The notes beneath the pieces were generated by a model that was not told the DNA's origin, ran no database searches, and saw only the letters and a list, made by a program, of their open reading frames with translations. Shown here piece by piece: positions 1 through 14,069 of a stretch of DNA of 64,000 bases (the first letter of the stretch is position 1; every line of letters starts with the position of its first letter). Source of the stretch: Glycine soja. Taxonomy: Eukaryota > Streptophyta > Magnoliopsida > Fabales > Fabaceae. The DNA lies in the NCBI RefSeq assembly GCF_004193775.1, contig NC_041016.1, forward strand, positions 48,422,767 to 48,486,766. Direction: 5' to 3'. The position numbers were made by a program, and so were the translations under genes.

Positions 1-2651
1 TCATTAATAAGAGAGATTATAAATCAAGATATTTAGTTTATAGGTACCTCTCACACCTCATCACATTTGAAACAAGACAGTGGTTTGATTACACAAGTAA
101 AATAATTTAGGCACCATGCCAGAGTTTCGTTTAGTCATTGGATGTATTGTTTTTTAATTAAAGATCAAGATTTTTTTTTCTTCTCTTTTTTTTCTCTCTT
201 GTTTTCTTCCTTTTACCACTTTGTCTCTCTATCTCCATCTCTCCCTCCCACCCATCAAGCAACCACATCTTCCAGGGAAGAAGAAGACAATGATTTTGAT
301 CATCACTATCGTCGTCGTCGTATATCCGATGAGAATTTCCACCGATAATCCCACCATCCTTTGGGGAGGAAGTGATTTTCGACAGTCCTCTCACCTATCC
401 TCCTTTTTTCTTTTTTTCCTTCTCTCCTTTCTTAGACCACAACCACATATGGTGGCCATGACAACGACACCACCATACACCGCCACAACACATAAATTTG
501 AACATGGAAAATGAGGCCAAATTACAAATAAAAATTCGAGAATGCAAAACGAAAATAATATTTTCAATCGATACTTTGATTTAACTTAGATCTTCAATCT
601 CAAATCTATACAATAATATGTACATCATTTAGATCTAGGAAATCAATACAAAATACACAACAATTGTAGATGCGAAAGTCGTGGTCAGTGATGACGCGGG
701 AAGCACTCAAAGATTTGAAACCCGTTGTCTCCGTGATTAGGAAGCCATCGTCAATGACTCAATGGTGAGCTAGCGACTGCCTCGTCATTGTCCAGGAAAA
801 GAAGAGTTCCTTCCATCGAGAACAACGTTGTCGAAGGTCTTCTCCGCCTTCAATGACAACGACATCGCATCGTGAACAAGCCCTTTGAGGGTCTTCTCCA
901 CTATCCTCTCCCTTTTTCTCAACCACTTATTCCTCCCACAACGCCTTCGAAAACTTAAAACACAAAGATTTGGTGGTCACAGAGAAAGTCGCCAAGATCC
1001 TCCATCCCTGATTACAATGTTGGTTGCGATGCTAGTTTTGGCGAAGAGATGGAGATCAGATAAAATGACACACTTCAAATCTAAAGAAGAAGAAGAGAAA
1101 AAGAAAAGATAAATCAGAAAAGTAGAATAAAAAGAGAAAAAAAATTGAAAAGTTTGGCAATGTGCACAAGGAGTTTGGGTGTAACACCCTAAATTCCGTT
1201 TTGAAACAATACATTAGTTCAATAACAACCTTATACATAAGCCTAACAAGCTTCAAGTGACCATCCCAAAATTTGGTTTATAGAGGATAACCACAAAGAT
1301 GTCAAATTCTGCTAGAAATATCCCCCACCTTGAAATGGTGCTTAACATAATCATATGATTATGTATATTTTAAAAATTTATAGTTATTACTTAATAAGAA
1401 AAACTTTAATGGTATGCGTGTTTAGTAACTTAAGGTGAATACCATTATACCAAAATCACAATAATCTATTAGCTTAATTTTAATGCATTATAAGTGTAAT
1501 TATTCACAAATCATACATAAAATCTCATTCAACATTTAATTAAGTTGTTTGATAACTCATATAGAAACTATATATAGGGTATGAAAAAATATCATCTCAA
1601 GTTGTATTGGAAGAATTCCATAGGAAAGAGATGGATTTGTGTGATCCACATATGTGAGTGGGTCCCACAAGACCCATGAGTCTCTCTGGACCTCTCTAAT
1701 GACCAAAGAGGAGCTCAACCCATAGGATATTTGCACTAAATCAAAACTCTTAAAAAATGGGGGGAAAGAAATACCAAACAAGCTAAGTCAGCTAGAGAAT
1801 CCTTAAGCTGAGGTCACAGTGATTTGGTCTTCTCTCATTTTAATTTTCTCTTCCAATTAATCAGCTCCACGAAAGCGACAGTTTCAAGATGATTAACCTT
1901 CCTTTGTTTTAATGTGTTTGGCATTGCACTTAATACAAACTTTTTGACCTAAAAAAAAGTTAAGAACATTCAAAGGAAGTGCTATTGCTAGGGATTAAAA
2001 CATTAGAAGACAATATTATGGTTGAGGAAAATATCTTCTATGCTTCCCTTGCCGAACCAAAGAAGAAATATATATTAACATTCTATAAGCAAACGTGAAA
2101 TTCATTATTTAATTTAATCCTTTTCTGTTAGTGTGAAAGATTAAATTATATATAAAACGTCCATGTACTACACATCAGATTGGGCCATTAGTTTATTTAA
2201 TCACATCATATAAAAGCCTGACCTAATCTGTTGTTATTCATTTTCGCTATACTACTGTTATGAACAGATAATAATTACATCAAAGATTTAGTGTATGAAC
2301 AAAAAATATATAACTGACTGTTTATTGATTTCCCTAGTTAGTCCATTATTGTGGTGGTTGTGGAGAAGATTTCTATAACAATTATAATATATTATGGTCC
2401 ATTAAAATGTGGCTTACCGGACAGATGATAGCTACTCCTCCAACAAGATATGCAAATGTTTTTTTAGAGCATTATAAAATTTTGTACATATTATACGTTT
2501 CTAATTTTTAGTGTATTAACATAAATTTATTCTAGTGTTGTATTGTAAGGCTCACCACATCTAAAATAGTGTCTACTTTTAAGTGAAGAGAAGAGAGACC
2601 TTAGCCCTGGTAGCTCCACGGGTAATCAATTGGCCCCCATTGTATTGTTAG
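1..2651. other. intergenic region, no supported gene
   Basis: I see no gene here. Around 180-260 there is a CT/T-rich tract, and 660-1110 is less AT-rich with short open frames but no recognisable domain or consistent splice sites. A stretch around 1545-1790 resembles a degraded short repeat whose outer ends look weakly inverted, but no target duplication was found. Confidence 0.5.
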
Positions 2652-3242
2652 CAGGGTTATCAAACTCTCGAGTTAACTCGCTAACTCTTACAAGTTTATG
2701 AGTCCACTTGTACTCTACGAGTTGACTCTTGAGTAAACTCTTTTTTTAGTAGACTCTGAGTAAACTCTATAAACTCTCAGTAAACTCTGTAGACTCTCAA
2801 GTTTACCACCGAGTCAACGAGTTAGCAAGTTAAAAAAATTAGACCAAAATGTAAGTCATTTTTTATTGTTTTCCATGTGTTTAACATTCAACATATATTC
2901 ATTTAGCGTGCTATTCTCAAATAGAAAATTCTTAACTTTAATAATACCAAACTTAATAACATCAAACTCTCGATGAGAATGATCTACCACTATTATAACT
3001 TCTACAAATTATTGTCTACTAGTGATGTATTATTACTAGACTTGATTATTTAAATATTCTTAACTTTGTGATACTACTTTGCTTTATTATATTGTTGAAA
3101 TGTTTAATTAGTATGTTATTTATAGATATTTTGATATTATTTTTATATGAAGTAAACTCTTATGAGTCTGCGAGTTGAGTCTACAAGTCGAGTTCATGGA
3201 ACTCTCACGAGTCTGCGTAAACTCTCGAGTTTGATAATCTTG
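2652..3242. mobile_element. hAT-type non-autonomous element with 8-bp target duplication
   Basis: The element is 591 bp. Its ends are inverted copies: the left end starts CAGGGTTATCAAACTC and the right end, read on the minus strand, starts CAAGATTATCAAACTC. It is flanked by a perfect 8-bp duplication, ATTGTTAG, at 2644-2651 and 3243-3250. An 8-bp duplication and CA-starting ends are hallmarks of the hAT superfamily. The interior is packed with variants of actctcgagt and gagtc in both orientations, so it can fold on itself. There is no coding capacity, so any movement depended on a transposase supplied elsewhere. Confidence 0.85.
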
Positions 3243-3250
3243 ATTGTTAG

Positions 3251-3765
3251 ACTCATTGTATGAGGTATTATTCGTTTCTATTCTCATAAGCCTTCACACA
3301 TTTGTTCTTTATAAAGCACCTTGATAGGTTCAATTAAAAAAAGTGTTTATAAATTATAATTGATTTCTATTCCTAGCCAATGTGAAACTTGTAGTAGGAC
3401 GGAATAAGATTGTCTCATGAAAACTTCTCCAATATAAAGGTAGAGATGCAATGATCTTGATAAGATCTCAGTTCAACATCTAATTTAACAAGAAGAAGAA
3501 AAAAAAATCATCCACTAACTAAAATTAACTACAAATATTTATAAGTTTCGATTACAAGTCCCATTTTCCTAATATATTGGGACACATCATGGATGGGTAT
3601 ACATTGATAGCTAAAACACCACAAGTAAAACATAAATATTCACCATGACTTAAAACAATGGATTGATTTTATCTTCCCCCTTAAGCATTTTTTTCTAGGT
3701 TTTTTTCTTCATTTTTTTTCCCATGGTGGCACAGGGGAAGAGGGTTTAAGGACTGAAGTCCCACA
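3251..3765. other. 3' flank of the NAC gene
   Basis: No coding signal. The part next to 3765 is presumably the 3' untranslated region of the NAC gene on the minus strand. The rest is AT-rich spacer. Confidence 0.5.
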
Positions 3766-6700
3766 TCAGTAATTGTTCCACATGTGGGGCATCCCCACTT
3801 CAGATAAGTAACTCTCTGAACTTCCTTCTCCTAAGCTTGGTGACCCTTTTAGGCTTTGGTTAAGTGGATTCCTTTCCATCTTTGTGATCTGATTCAAAAC
3901 AGCTTTTAACATTTTTCTGTCACATGATAAAGGGTCTAAGCAATAACCCAAATTTGGTGCTCCTCCATATGCATTAGTTGCATGGTTGGCAGGTAACTTA
4001 GGCTCCATAGTGGCCATGTGGTTGAAAATGGGGCTTGTTTGGTTCTGAGAGAAAATGGAGAAGCAGGGCACTTGCTCAAACTCATCTGCATGGGTTTGAG
4101 TTTGGTCAAAACTTATGTAAGAGTCCATTAATGCAGGAAGAGATGAAGATCCTGTGTCCTCATAGCAGCTACCCATTCTAGGTTTGGCTGAAACTTCTCT
4201 GTTTTTGTAGAACACCCTACACAAAACCCAATCTTCCTGCATGTACACAAGGTGCAAATATTTTAAGATAAGGTCATCAATTAATATTGGATGAAGCAAA
4301 AAGTTAAGAAAGTGAAAGGAATGCAATATGATTGATCCTATAATATATGCCATGTTCTCAACACAAGCAAAAAACCTTTACACTTGGAAGAATTTGGTGC
4401 TTTCATAGGCTTACATAAGTGTGTAATAAAAAATTCCTAGAGGATCTTCTTAGGTAAGCTACCCAATATATCTTATGTAGTCACAATTTAGCCAATAGCC
4501 AGGTGAGACAAATTTGGTTTCGGCACAGACCAGAAACATATTCCATAAAGTCAAAAGTCCTTAAATTTTTTATTGCAAATCACTAGTTGCCTCCCTGATT
4601 CATGCAAAGGAAACCAAACAAGGCTAGTGCCAAAAGTCTATATATAAAGTAATATTATATATATTGACCATTCAAAGTGGTTAATGGAAAAACAAATCCC
4701 TCATTACTAACTCGTTTTGGTCCAATACACATTGGAATTTTATGTTATCATAACATAACATAAATTACTTTAGATAAATGCATATAATTGAAATATGTTA
4801 AGGAAACGAAGAAGTTAAATCCTAAGTAAATAAAAAAGTTTTTTATACTATTATTCAATTACAAACCATCACGTTTAATAAGTTTGTCGACTTTTTCAAT
4901 AATTAATTTAAAAGGCATATCAAATATGATTTATGATAAGTTAATATTAATGGTGTATAAAAATTAAACTCATAAATGCTTTGGTATGTATACCTTGGAA
5001 GAAGAAATTTTAGGAGGTCCATGAGGTCCTTCAATTCGAAACTCATGCATGACCCACTCAGTTTTATTTCCTTTGGGTGCCCTCCCTTGATAGAACACCA
5101 AAGTCTTCCTCATCCCTACAAGGGTGCCCTTGCGGAGGATAGACCTGTCCTTCCCTGTGGCCTTCCAATACCCTGAAGCAGTGGCACGATTTGTGCGTAG
5201 CCCTGTTGCATACTTACGGTCTCTTTGTGTATAGAAATACCACTCCTTCCCTCCCACACAAGCTGTTTCTGCACAACCATTACAATACAATATTGTTATG
5301 ATTAAGAATCTCGTGCTTCAATTACATATATCATTGCTAAAATAATGTGGTATGTTTTGTGTTCTAGTCAATTATGACTAGTTAAAAGCAATTGTTCATA
5401 TTAACAATATTACGTTACTATATAAGTTGAAGAAAATAAGTGATTCAAGTATACCAGTATCATATATATGCAAAAGAAGGGTCTGATTAACTTTTTTTTT
5501 GGTGATATATGATCTCTTGATTTCAGTAAGATGAGGCACATGTGCAGTTAGGTCAATAAGGCGTGTCTTGTGTTGAAGTCAACTATGACTAGTTAAAAAT
5601 AACTGTTCACATTAACAATTTATCTTTTGTTTAATTTAATCCTAAAAAATGTTCATGGCTTTCTTTACTTTGTCTTATTATAAGAATTGAACATTTTGAT
5701 TATGGAAACAGGGAAAGAAAGAATAAAGAAGTTATATTCTACCAATTGTATTATATAGACTTTGAGATTATTTTAGAAATACACATATATAATAAGAAGA
5801 ATCAGAGTACAGTTTAAAGAAAAATACAAAAAACAAATAGTTCTTGATGGGAGGCAATTACTATTATTTGAGTGCAAATTATTCTGGTTACTATTCGGAT
5901 AGGCCCCTATTTATAACTAGCTGAATTCTTCCATTAACTGTTCTTGTTTCTTCTGATTTGCCTATCCTTATCAGTTTCTTTTCATATATGACATGCTTAT
6001 ATAAAATACAAAACTAATTATGGTGATTTCATAATCAAACAGTTGATATTATTTCCAAAATAATGTAAACTATGAACCCATGGCCTAGCACACCAAAGCA
6101 ATGTTGACCCAATATATCAGGCCTAGAAATCTTTTTTGCCCTTGTTGATATAAATTTTTTAATAAGCATCTCAATAATTATGCAGATATTTTGAGTATTT
6201 TTTGTTTGTTAAATATTAAAAGGGAAAAATGTTTAAAATTTAAAAATTAAGAATGAAATAAATCCTCTTCTTATTCAGTAAAGTAATAGCCGTTTCAAAT
6301 TATTATCCAACGAAGGGGGAAAAAACAATTATCAATAAGGACAAGATAGTTAAAGAGGTGTAAATTTAATTGTCTTTGTTTATGATGAGTAAAATCTCAC
6401 AGTATATTTGTTTTTGACATGAAAGTACAATAAACATGGTGAGATCCAGCTAGAATAGTGATAAGGCTTGAGAGTTCCATCACTTTAACACGACATGTGT
6501 AAGGGGATGAGATGTTCATGTGCAGTGTGTTGTTGCAATGAAAATCAATATTTGAATTATTGTGGTGGAAATCACTGTCAAACTCTTTATAATAGGACAA
6601 GATTCAATAAGTCAATTTATTCCAAACTGAAAAAAAAAAGAAGCTATGAAGGTGATATATATCTTCCATTAACCGTTAGATAGTATTACAATATTATCGC

Positions 6701-8093
6701 ATATAGCCACATGTACATGCATATACATGATTTTTAGAACTTCCCATTCAGAGTTGCCAACCTAACTGTGTAGATCCCTTTCATGGGTATGCATATTTGT
6801 GTACATGTTATCCATATTCACATTTCATAGCATTAATTAATAATTATTATTAAGTACGGATGAAAAATTATTTTTTATTAAAACAAAAAATAATAATGAT
6901 TTCCAATATATATAATTTTTATTATTATAAAGTACAGGAGTGCAGCCACCTGTACCTATCTGTGTGAATGTGGCTGGGGTTGGAATTAAAGTCATGACCC
7001 ACATGAAAATGCAGACTGAAAATAGTGATATGTGTTCTCAATTATTCAATTACAAGGAAGAAAATATTCAATTAATATAGATCATACATCATAGATGGAA
7101 TTATTGATCCCAGAAAAGAAAGAAAAAGAGATTAAAGAATAACGGTTTTGATCTTGCTCTTTCATTAATTGGCATGTATATATAAAGCAGCGGAATCAAA
7201 ATATCATATCATAGCTAATAATTATTGGCCGGGTTCAAGTTCAAAGAATCAAAGCTTCATGGACTCATCTACATGACATATAATTCTAAGACATTAGGAT
7301 TAAGGTATGGCCTACCAAAAATGGAATTCAATATAACTATCAAAGTTTCAATTAATTTTCTGATGAATTGATTTGCAACAATGAAAGCTTCTATAATGTC
7401 TCATTAGTCACAGAGATGACAGGTATCATAATTCCCCATCAAAGCACTCACAAGTGCACGTATAGATTGGGATTTATACTAGCCATTGCAGTTGTTATCA
7501 TCACCTCACCCCCACATAATCAATTTACCCCTCATCATGCTTTCAAACAGAACAAGAATTCAACACAAACGAAAGTAACAACTCATTTTCTACTTTGCAA
7601 ACCGTAATAGGAAACTGAAATATTGGATCAAGCATGCTGCATGTCCATTATTAGTCTCATGTGGGGTGCCTTTGGCTTTGAGTGTGAGATGATGAAAAAA
7701 CTACAGGAAATTTCTGGCTGATCAATTACCCCCCAAATTAATTTTATTTATTTATGAGAAGAAAATTTAAAGTATAAATTGTGTGAGATTAATTTCCAAA
7801 GATAGTGAACTCTAATGGTCATATATAGAGAAATTGAGAAACATGTCATGTATGTATAAAACAATAATTAAATTTATATTAGAGAATGCATGATATGAGG
7901 GGAAAGAGTAGGCACTATATTGCTCACCAGGAATATCCCATGGCTCACACTTGTTAAGGTCAACGTTTATCATGAGAAGGGAATCATTGTGTGCCACCTT
8001 CTTCATCAAGTAATCACACACAAGTTCTTCATCTCTTGGATGAAACCTGAACCCTGGTGGCAGCTTTGCCTCTACCATGCTTATGTTGCTCAT
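3766..8093 (-). CDS. NAC1: NAC-domain transcription factor, NAC1 type
   Basis: Three exons on the minus strand: 8093-7928, 5268-4994 and 4236-3766. All junctions are GT/AG and phases agree, giving 303 residues. The NAC DNA-binding domain starts with [14 protein letters not shown] (residues 11-24), continues through [11 protein letters not shown] at the end of exon 1 and [21 protein letters not shown] in exon 2, and ends with [12 protein letters not shown] at the start of exon 3 (148-159). The C-terminal half, including EQVPCFS and [13 protein letters not shown], matches the NAC1 (ANAC021/022) clade as I recall it. In Arabidopsis that clade acts in auxin-dependent lateral root formation in the nucleus. 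I start at 8093 because an upstream in-frame ATG (8177) would add an atypical hydrophobic leader. Intron 1 is about 2.66 kb and intron 2 about 0.76 kb. Post-transcriptional control by miR164 is likely from the site in exon 3. Confidence 0.93.
4056..4076 (-). promoter_or_regulatory. miR164 target site in NAC1 exon 3
   Basis: The plus strand here reads TGGAGAAGCAGGGCACTTGC plus one more base, almost the miR164 sequence itself, so the minus-strand mRNA is complementary to miR164 with mismatches only near its 3' end (positions 17 and 21 of the miRNA). The site encodes residues 201-207, EQVPCFS, the conserved location in NAC1/CUC/ORE1-type genes. Cleavage by miR164 is established for this subgroup; here it is inferred from sequence. 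Confidence 0.92.
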
Positions 8094-8230
8094 TTTTCCT
8101 TCGATAAAGGTAATAAAGGTGAAATATAAGAGATGAAGAAAAAAAGAAAGATGATAATAGAGAAAAAAGAAGTTCAAAGTTCAAGTGAGAAATTTTGAGA
8201 GGTATAATAAAGGGAGAAGGAGAAGAAAGG

Positions 8231-8243
8231 AATATATATAAAT
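8231..8243 (-). promoter_or_regulatory. TATA box of the NAC1 gene
   Basis: On the minus strand this reads TTTATATATATT, about 140 bases upstream of the chosen start codon at 8093. That would allow a leader of roughly 110 bases, a normal plant layout. It is the only strong TATA-like site close to the gene. Confidence 0.6.
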
Positions 8244-11200
8244 GTGGGAGGGATCACAAGTGGGTAAGTCAACATGTAATTGCTTGCAAGGAGGGAGGGT
8301 AGACTTGTCATTGAGTTGTGTATCTCCAGTGAATGATGACGTGCACAAACCAATCACTGCCAACTCGTTGATTTGTACCCGTAATTCTTTTTTTTTTTTT
8401 TGTACAGAAACTTTTTTTTATGGGCAAAAACCTTTTGACAGAATTTGTACCTCCAATTCTAGGAAACTAGTTTATTTCCATATCTTATGAGATTAAGAAA
8501 TATTAAACCTTATAAAAAAAGTTAAATATTGAAAATTATACTTTATTGCATTTTAATTTTTTAATATATGTTTCTAATTATGGATTAAAATTTATTGAGA
8601 AGTAACAAAATGATAATGTATTTTTTTTTATAAAGAATATATGTATTTTATATGAGAGACAATTTTACTCCAATCGAATACTAATAGAATTATTATTAGT
8701 AATAAGAATTTTCTTTTAAATATTTAGTATAATTGTATATTCAAGAATCAAACTTAAAATCAGTAATTAAATTGAAATAATTTTATCTTAATTAATCTAC
8801 ATATTGTATAGTTAATTATCATATAAATCTCAACATTATTTATAAGTTATATTTATAGGTTGATATTTTTTAATAAATTTTACTAAGATTATCTTAATAG
8901 TGATGAATTTAGGTAGCTTGTGTGGAATTCTAGATTTCAATTTCAAGTATAAAAAAATGTGGTGTTGTTAATAAAAGTAAATCTTATCTATAAATGATAG
9001 ATATATGATGTAAAAAAACTAAGGTAAATATCTCTCCCTTAGAATGTCTCCAAAAAAATCTCTCTCTTACTCAGAGAGATAAACATTAAATTTCAATTAG
9101 ACTTTAACATATTTAAATTTAACACGATTACTATTACGCATACATTAATTTCGGATGGAGAAAATAAGATAATAATTAGAGAGTTGGCACAAGAAGCAGC
9201 CAGTCTCAAATCAACACACAGAAGGAGGGGAGGGTTCACACAGATGATGAGAACTGACATAGTCATTTATTTTAATTTTTGTCCACTTGTGCATGATCTC
9301 TCTCCCCTCTATTAATTTATTTATTTTGTTCTCTGTTTTGTTATTTATCTTTGTCATGAATTAATACATTTTTGTTTTGTACAAATTCTTTGCCCAAAAC
9401 TAGCAATATATAATCTCTACGAACCCATGTCTCTCTCTCTCCCCCTTCTACTTTTTAATTGTATTCATATTGGTTGTTGATAAGCTGGCATCCATAGGAA
9501 TTTTCTTGAATGGCCTTTATTTGGAACAAAACTATATATGAGTCATTATATTCATTAATTTTGTTCATGGGCTATGGACTTATGGTGAATAATTTATATA
9601 TAATGAAGACAAATTAAGGAAACGCATAGCCTAAAGAGTATTTTGTTCTGAAATGTGATAGGAGGGCCGGGGAGTTAGGGCGTTAGGTGATCAATTTAGT
9701 CATAAGATTAAAATAATGGATAAACACGAACACTAATGGTTTGATTGATTGATGATTAATTCAAATCTTGCTATTAACCCAACAGTTGAAAAGGGTCACT
9801 CCTCCTAAATTCTTTAAATCTAACTATTAGAAAATGTAACTTAATTAGGCATGTGATATTAGAGGGTTATAAATTCAGATTCTCTTATGAAATGGAGTAG
9901 AAATTATATTCTCCATTTTCAAATAAGTACCATTTTGGTGATTTTTAAATTACATGCCACTTTTCAATATTAGATGTGTGTTTAGTTCAACATGTTTTAA
10001 AAAATAATTATTGTTTTACTACTTTTTTTAAAAATTGAAAATAAGAAAAAATATTGTTCTCAAATATCCATTGAGAAAATATTTGTTGTTTTTATTTATT
10101 TTTTCCTTCTCTTTCTCTAATCTAGTGTTCCTTTACCCCCTCCAAATACATACTGTTCAGTCATTTTTATTTTTTTAATATATACAATATTTAAAGGATA
10201 AATTTGGTCCTATGATTTTTTTCTTAAAATTTAGAATTTCTTTAATCTTTGTATAATATTTTAAATAGATACGTATTTCAAAATGAAAGTAGTTCTAGTT
10301 TGAGCAACTCTTGGGAACGAGAGAAAAATCAATACCAAAAGATTGTGTTTTTTATATTCGTAAATTAAATAAACTAATTTGCTGATATTACCCACCAGTA
10401 GGTTGAATAGAAAACCTTTTGTTTCATTTAAAACTTAAAAGGACGTACGAAGATTTGAAAATGTTTAAATACACATAATTTTTTTACAACAAAAATGCTC
10501 CATCAGAACTTTTAAGGTAATTTAAGGAAATTACCTTTTCCATTTTGAATATTCACCACGTATTGAATACATATATATATATATATAGAATTACGGTTAA
10601 GAACTTAAATTAAAAAATTACAAATAAAATAAAATGCAATCATTTTGGATGCGTTTTGGGAAAATAGTTTATATTATTTGAAATTTAAATAATTAATTTT
10701 TAACTAAATTTTCTTTACTGTGTTCTTAACTATAATTATTAACCTAGGTTATTGATGTAGAAGTAATTGGCAAAATTAATTATTGAACTAGTTTCTTTTT
10801 TTTAACTGAATTACTGAACTAGTTGAAACTGACTTGTTTGTATATATTTTAAATATAAATTGTATTTTCTTGGACTAAAATATATTTTAAGGTAATTAAT
10901 TTTAGATTTATTTTAGTTAATTTTGAATTCTTATCATTTCCATATTTCAAAGACCAAATAATTTATTGAAAATAAAATAAATTGTGTAATTAATTAATTA
11001 ATTGTAGAGAAAGGGATGATGATTTCTTGAATTAAAATGGGAGGAATTTTGTTAAAACCATAAAAAAATGAAAAGGGAAATAAGTTATACAAAAATAAAC
11101 ACGATAAGTTAGTGACCGTAAAATTATGTACTAAATACTTTTATTTTAATTGAGTAAATTTGTAAACAAATATCAACATTTATTTATATGAGTGATAAGA

Positions 11201-13434
11201 ATTTGTGTCTCTTAATCAAGTGATCCAGCCTCGTAAGCTTATGTATGTTTAGAATCTCTCATAGAGACTAATTACTACTTTTCAATAACTAACATTTCAT
11301 ACAATATCATTGTCAAAACAAAATATAAACAAATTAAATAGTCATAAAATAGTTAAAAACTGAAATGTCTAGTAAAGCATAAAAGTATAACCTTCATTTA
11401 AAGCCTTAGTACATGTTAAATTCCTCATTATGCCATTGAAGGTTAGATGCTAAAAAATGTTAAATGTAGTATATATATTTTCTGAATAATTGTAGATAAA
11501 CTGGGCATGTGAGGGCTACATTTATCGAACTTGCCAGTGCAATGCATTAAGTAGCATGTGCATAGTAACCGTGAAAGAAAAACCCTACCTTGCATGAATA
11601 ATCCAATCAGAAGTGACACCTTGACAATATTCACTTGGGTATAGTAGATTCAAACCAAATGGAAAGTTGCTTCATATATGCTCTCAAACTAGCTAGTACC
11701 TTTGGTGTGGTAGGATTGTGATCATGAACATATAGGCCAGGTGGATCCAGCCACACGTGAATTTTATCGTCAATGCAACTAATTTATGTGTTCCTCCAAG
11801 TCAACTTAATTGACAATTTCCTGCTACCCTGATTTCAAATTCAATCCATTAACAGAGTTAGAGGAGAAAATTGCATGTAGGTAATATAATTAAAGTCATC
11901 AAGAAAATAGGGATATTGATGGAGTAATATATAATAATAACAATGGTTGAAAAGAGGCACACATTCATGGGGTAGACTAAAACCGTATGGGATGTCACAA
12001 TCATGTAAAAAACAAGGAGAGTGGAGAGTAGGGAATTTGATGACAACGTTTGGCAGATGAGGCAATTGGTGGAAATTTTGACTATTTCAATTTTTATTTT
12101 TATTTTTTTCTGGTTAGGTAAATACAGGTTCCCCATTTTTAGGTATTGAATTTCGGTGAGAGGGTCACGTGTGTGCCATAAATGTCTCCATGGAAAGGGG
12201 GGTGGCGGCTAGTGTGGCCTTCTTGAGAAGTTTAGTGTTGATGAGGAAGGGTAGCATCAAACCTTGAATTGCAATAGTGATTATGTTTTTTTCCCCTTAT
12301 TGAGGAAATAATTTCCCAAATACCATAACTAATAAAGTTTTAAATTGTTTTCAGTAGGTATAGCTTTTTCGCAATTTTTAATACTAAAGACACATGTGAT
12401 AAGACATCGTCAATGTAACCGTAATTATGATCACAAAAACTCCAAAAAATCTTGACGTTGGAATTACAATTCTAGCTCCGAACCATATTTGAAAACCCTT
12501 GGAAACCATTAAATAGTTTGTTACATAATCATCTTACTTACTACTTTCTTTACCCTCTTTTCTCCACAGTTTAATTTTTTTGGAGGCAATTATGCTCGAA
12601 ACATTATCGGACACTGAATGTGAAAAAATAAAATAAAGTGTAATTCTTCATTCATTTACCAAGAGTTTGAATATAATCTTGCAATTGCATGTCTTGTTAA
12701 ACTCTGGCTGTTTGTGAAATGTTGGATTGAACTTGACACATTGAACCTATATATTTTTTCTGACTTGACATCAATATAAAGATCCAAAATTTCGTAGTCG
12801 TACTTTGCATTTTACTAGTGCATGCACACGGTTTACTAGACTTGGCCTATTAATTATACACAGGGGAACTAAATTTGCCATAAAGATTCAAGAATACTGG
12901 TTTGGTGAATTGTTAAGGGGAAGAAAATATTTGAACACAAATGAGATGTTTAAATATAATTGCGAACATCATTTGTATTACCACAGAGTAAAAAAAAAAA
13001 AAAACTAGCCCTAGTTTTATAACCCTGGATAAAGATACTATGGATTTGTTTATAAGAATTTTGAACATACTAACCTATTCTTAAATCATAGGCTACACAA
13101 GAAACCAAACCATTGTCTCAGCTAGGTGACACACCACTTCATAATGTGCAAGCAAACTCATCATCAATGTATCTGTCTTAATTATGTCAGGCCTACCATT
13201 TGCATGCGACCATTATCAAGATGGGAAGAGGAACAGTGGTTATAGTTTTGTCAAAGAAAGTAGGCCATGGCTTCATTAAATTAGTGTATATGTGTGTGCA
13301 CATGTGTATATATTATATAGTCCTATTAGAAATATGAAGCATGTTCAACGTTCTGATATTTTTGGTGAAAGACTGCCACACCACTAGTTAAAGTTAACAC
13401 TCATAAAAGTCACACGCACACATATACACACACA

Positions 13435-13492
<58 letters not shown>

Positions 13493-14069
13493 CTCTCTTA
13501 TGCAATTGAATATTTGCTGGGAACCGTGCACAATCTGATAAGTGAGTTAATTTCTAATAATCTAATGATAAATGGATTAACTTTCCATATTAGGGGCGGG
13601 AAGAACAGAAGGGACATAAGCATGAGTTAATTTGAGCTACCCTTGTTCAATACGACTCCTGTTTCAATGAATGGTGACTGAAGTCAAACCTCTGAATAGA
13701 GTTCAGATATACAAGAGTGTTTAGCCAATCAGAAACTGACATCCAATACAAATCATGGTGCTTTTAGGCCAAAAGAATCTTGGTTTAAACAAGGTCTAGA
13801 TTCTGGAATGTGACAGAGACAACAGTGTGAGACAAACTAAACTCCTATAATAATGATTTGATTTCAAACTTCATAGTAACCATGAGTCAATGCAGTATTT
13901 GTGTAGCCAACCGTGAATAATATTTTTTTAAAAAAATTAAATACAATTTCTTGTGTATTTTTAGAAGTATTTTTCAATAAGAATTGAAGTTTCACATACA
14001 CATGACTAAAGTCGGTTACGTATTAAGAGTGAGTTCTAACTCGATTAGGAAAATACATGAGTTGTTGTA
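8244..14069. other. long AT-rich intergenic region upstream of NAC1
   Basis: No gene is supported across this stretch. The nearest several hundred bases are the NAC1 promoter. It contains short T and A runs, a small (AT) run near 10567-10587 and a CA/TA microsatellite at 13412-13487. Open frames here are short, in several frames, and lack domains. Confidence 0.55.
13412..13487. repeat. compound (CA)n(AT)n microsatellite
   Basis: A run of imperfect CA dinucleotides (13412-13438) passes directly into about 24 uninterrupted AT units. Confidence 0.95.

Noticed and set aside
142..514. Overlapping open frames in a CT-rich region
   Set aside because: Low-complexity peptides in three frames and both strands; no exon structure.
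1557..1790. Possible MITE with TTGTTTG-like ends
   Set aside because: Ends pair for only about 9 bases and no target duplication was found.
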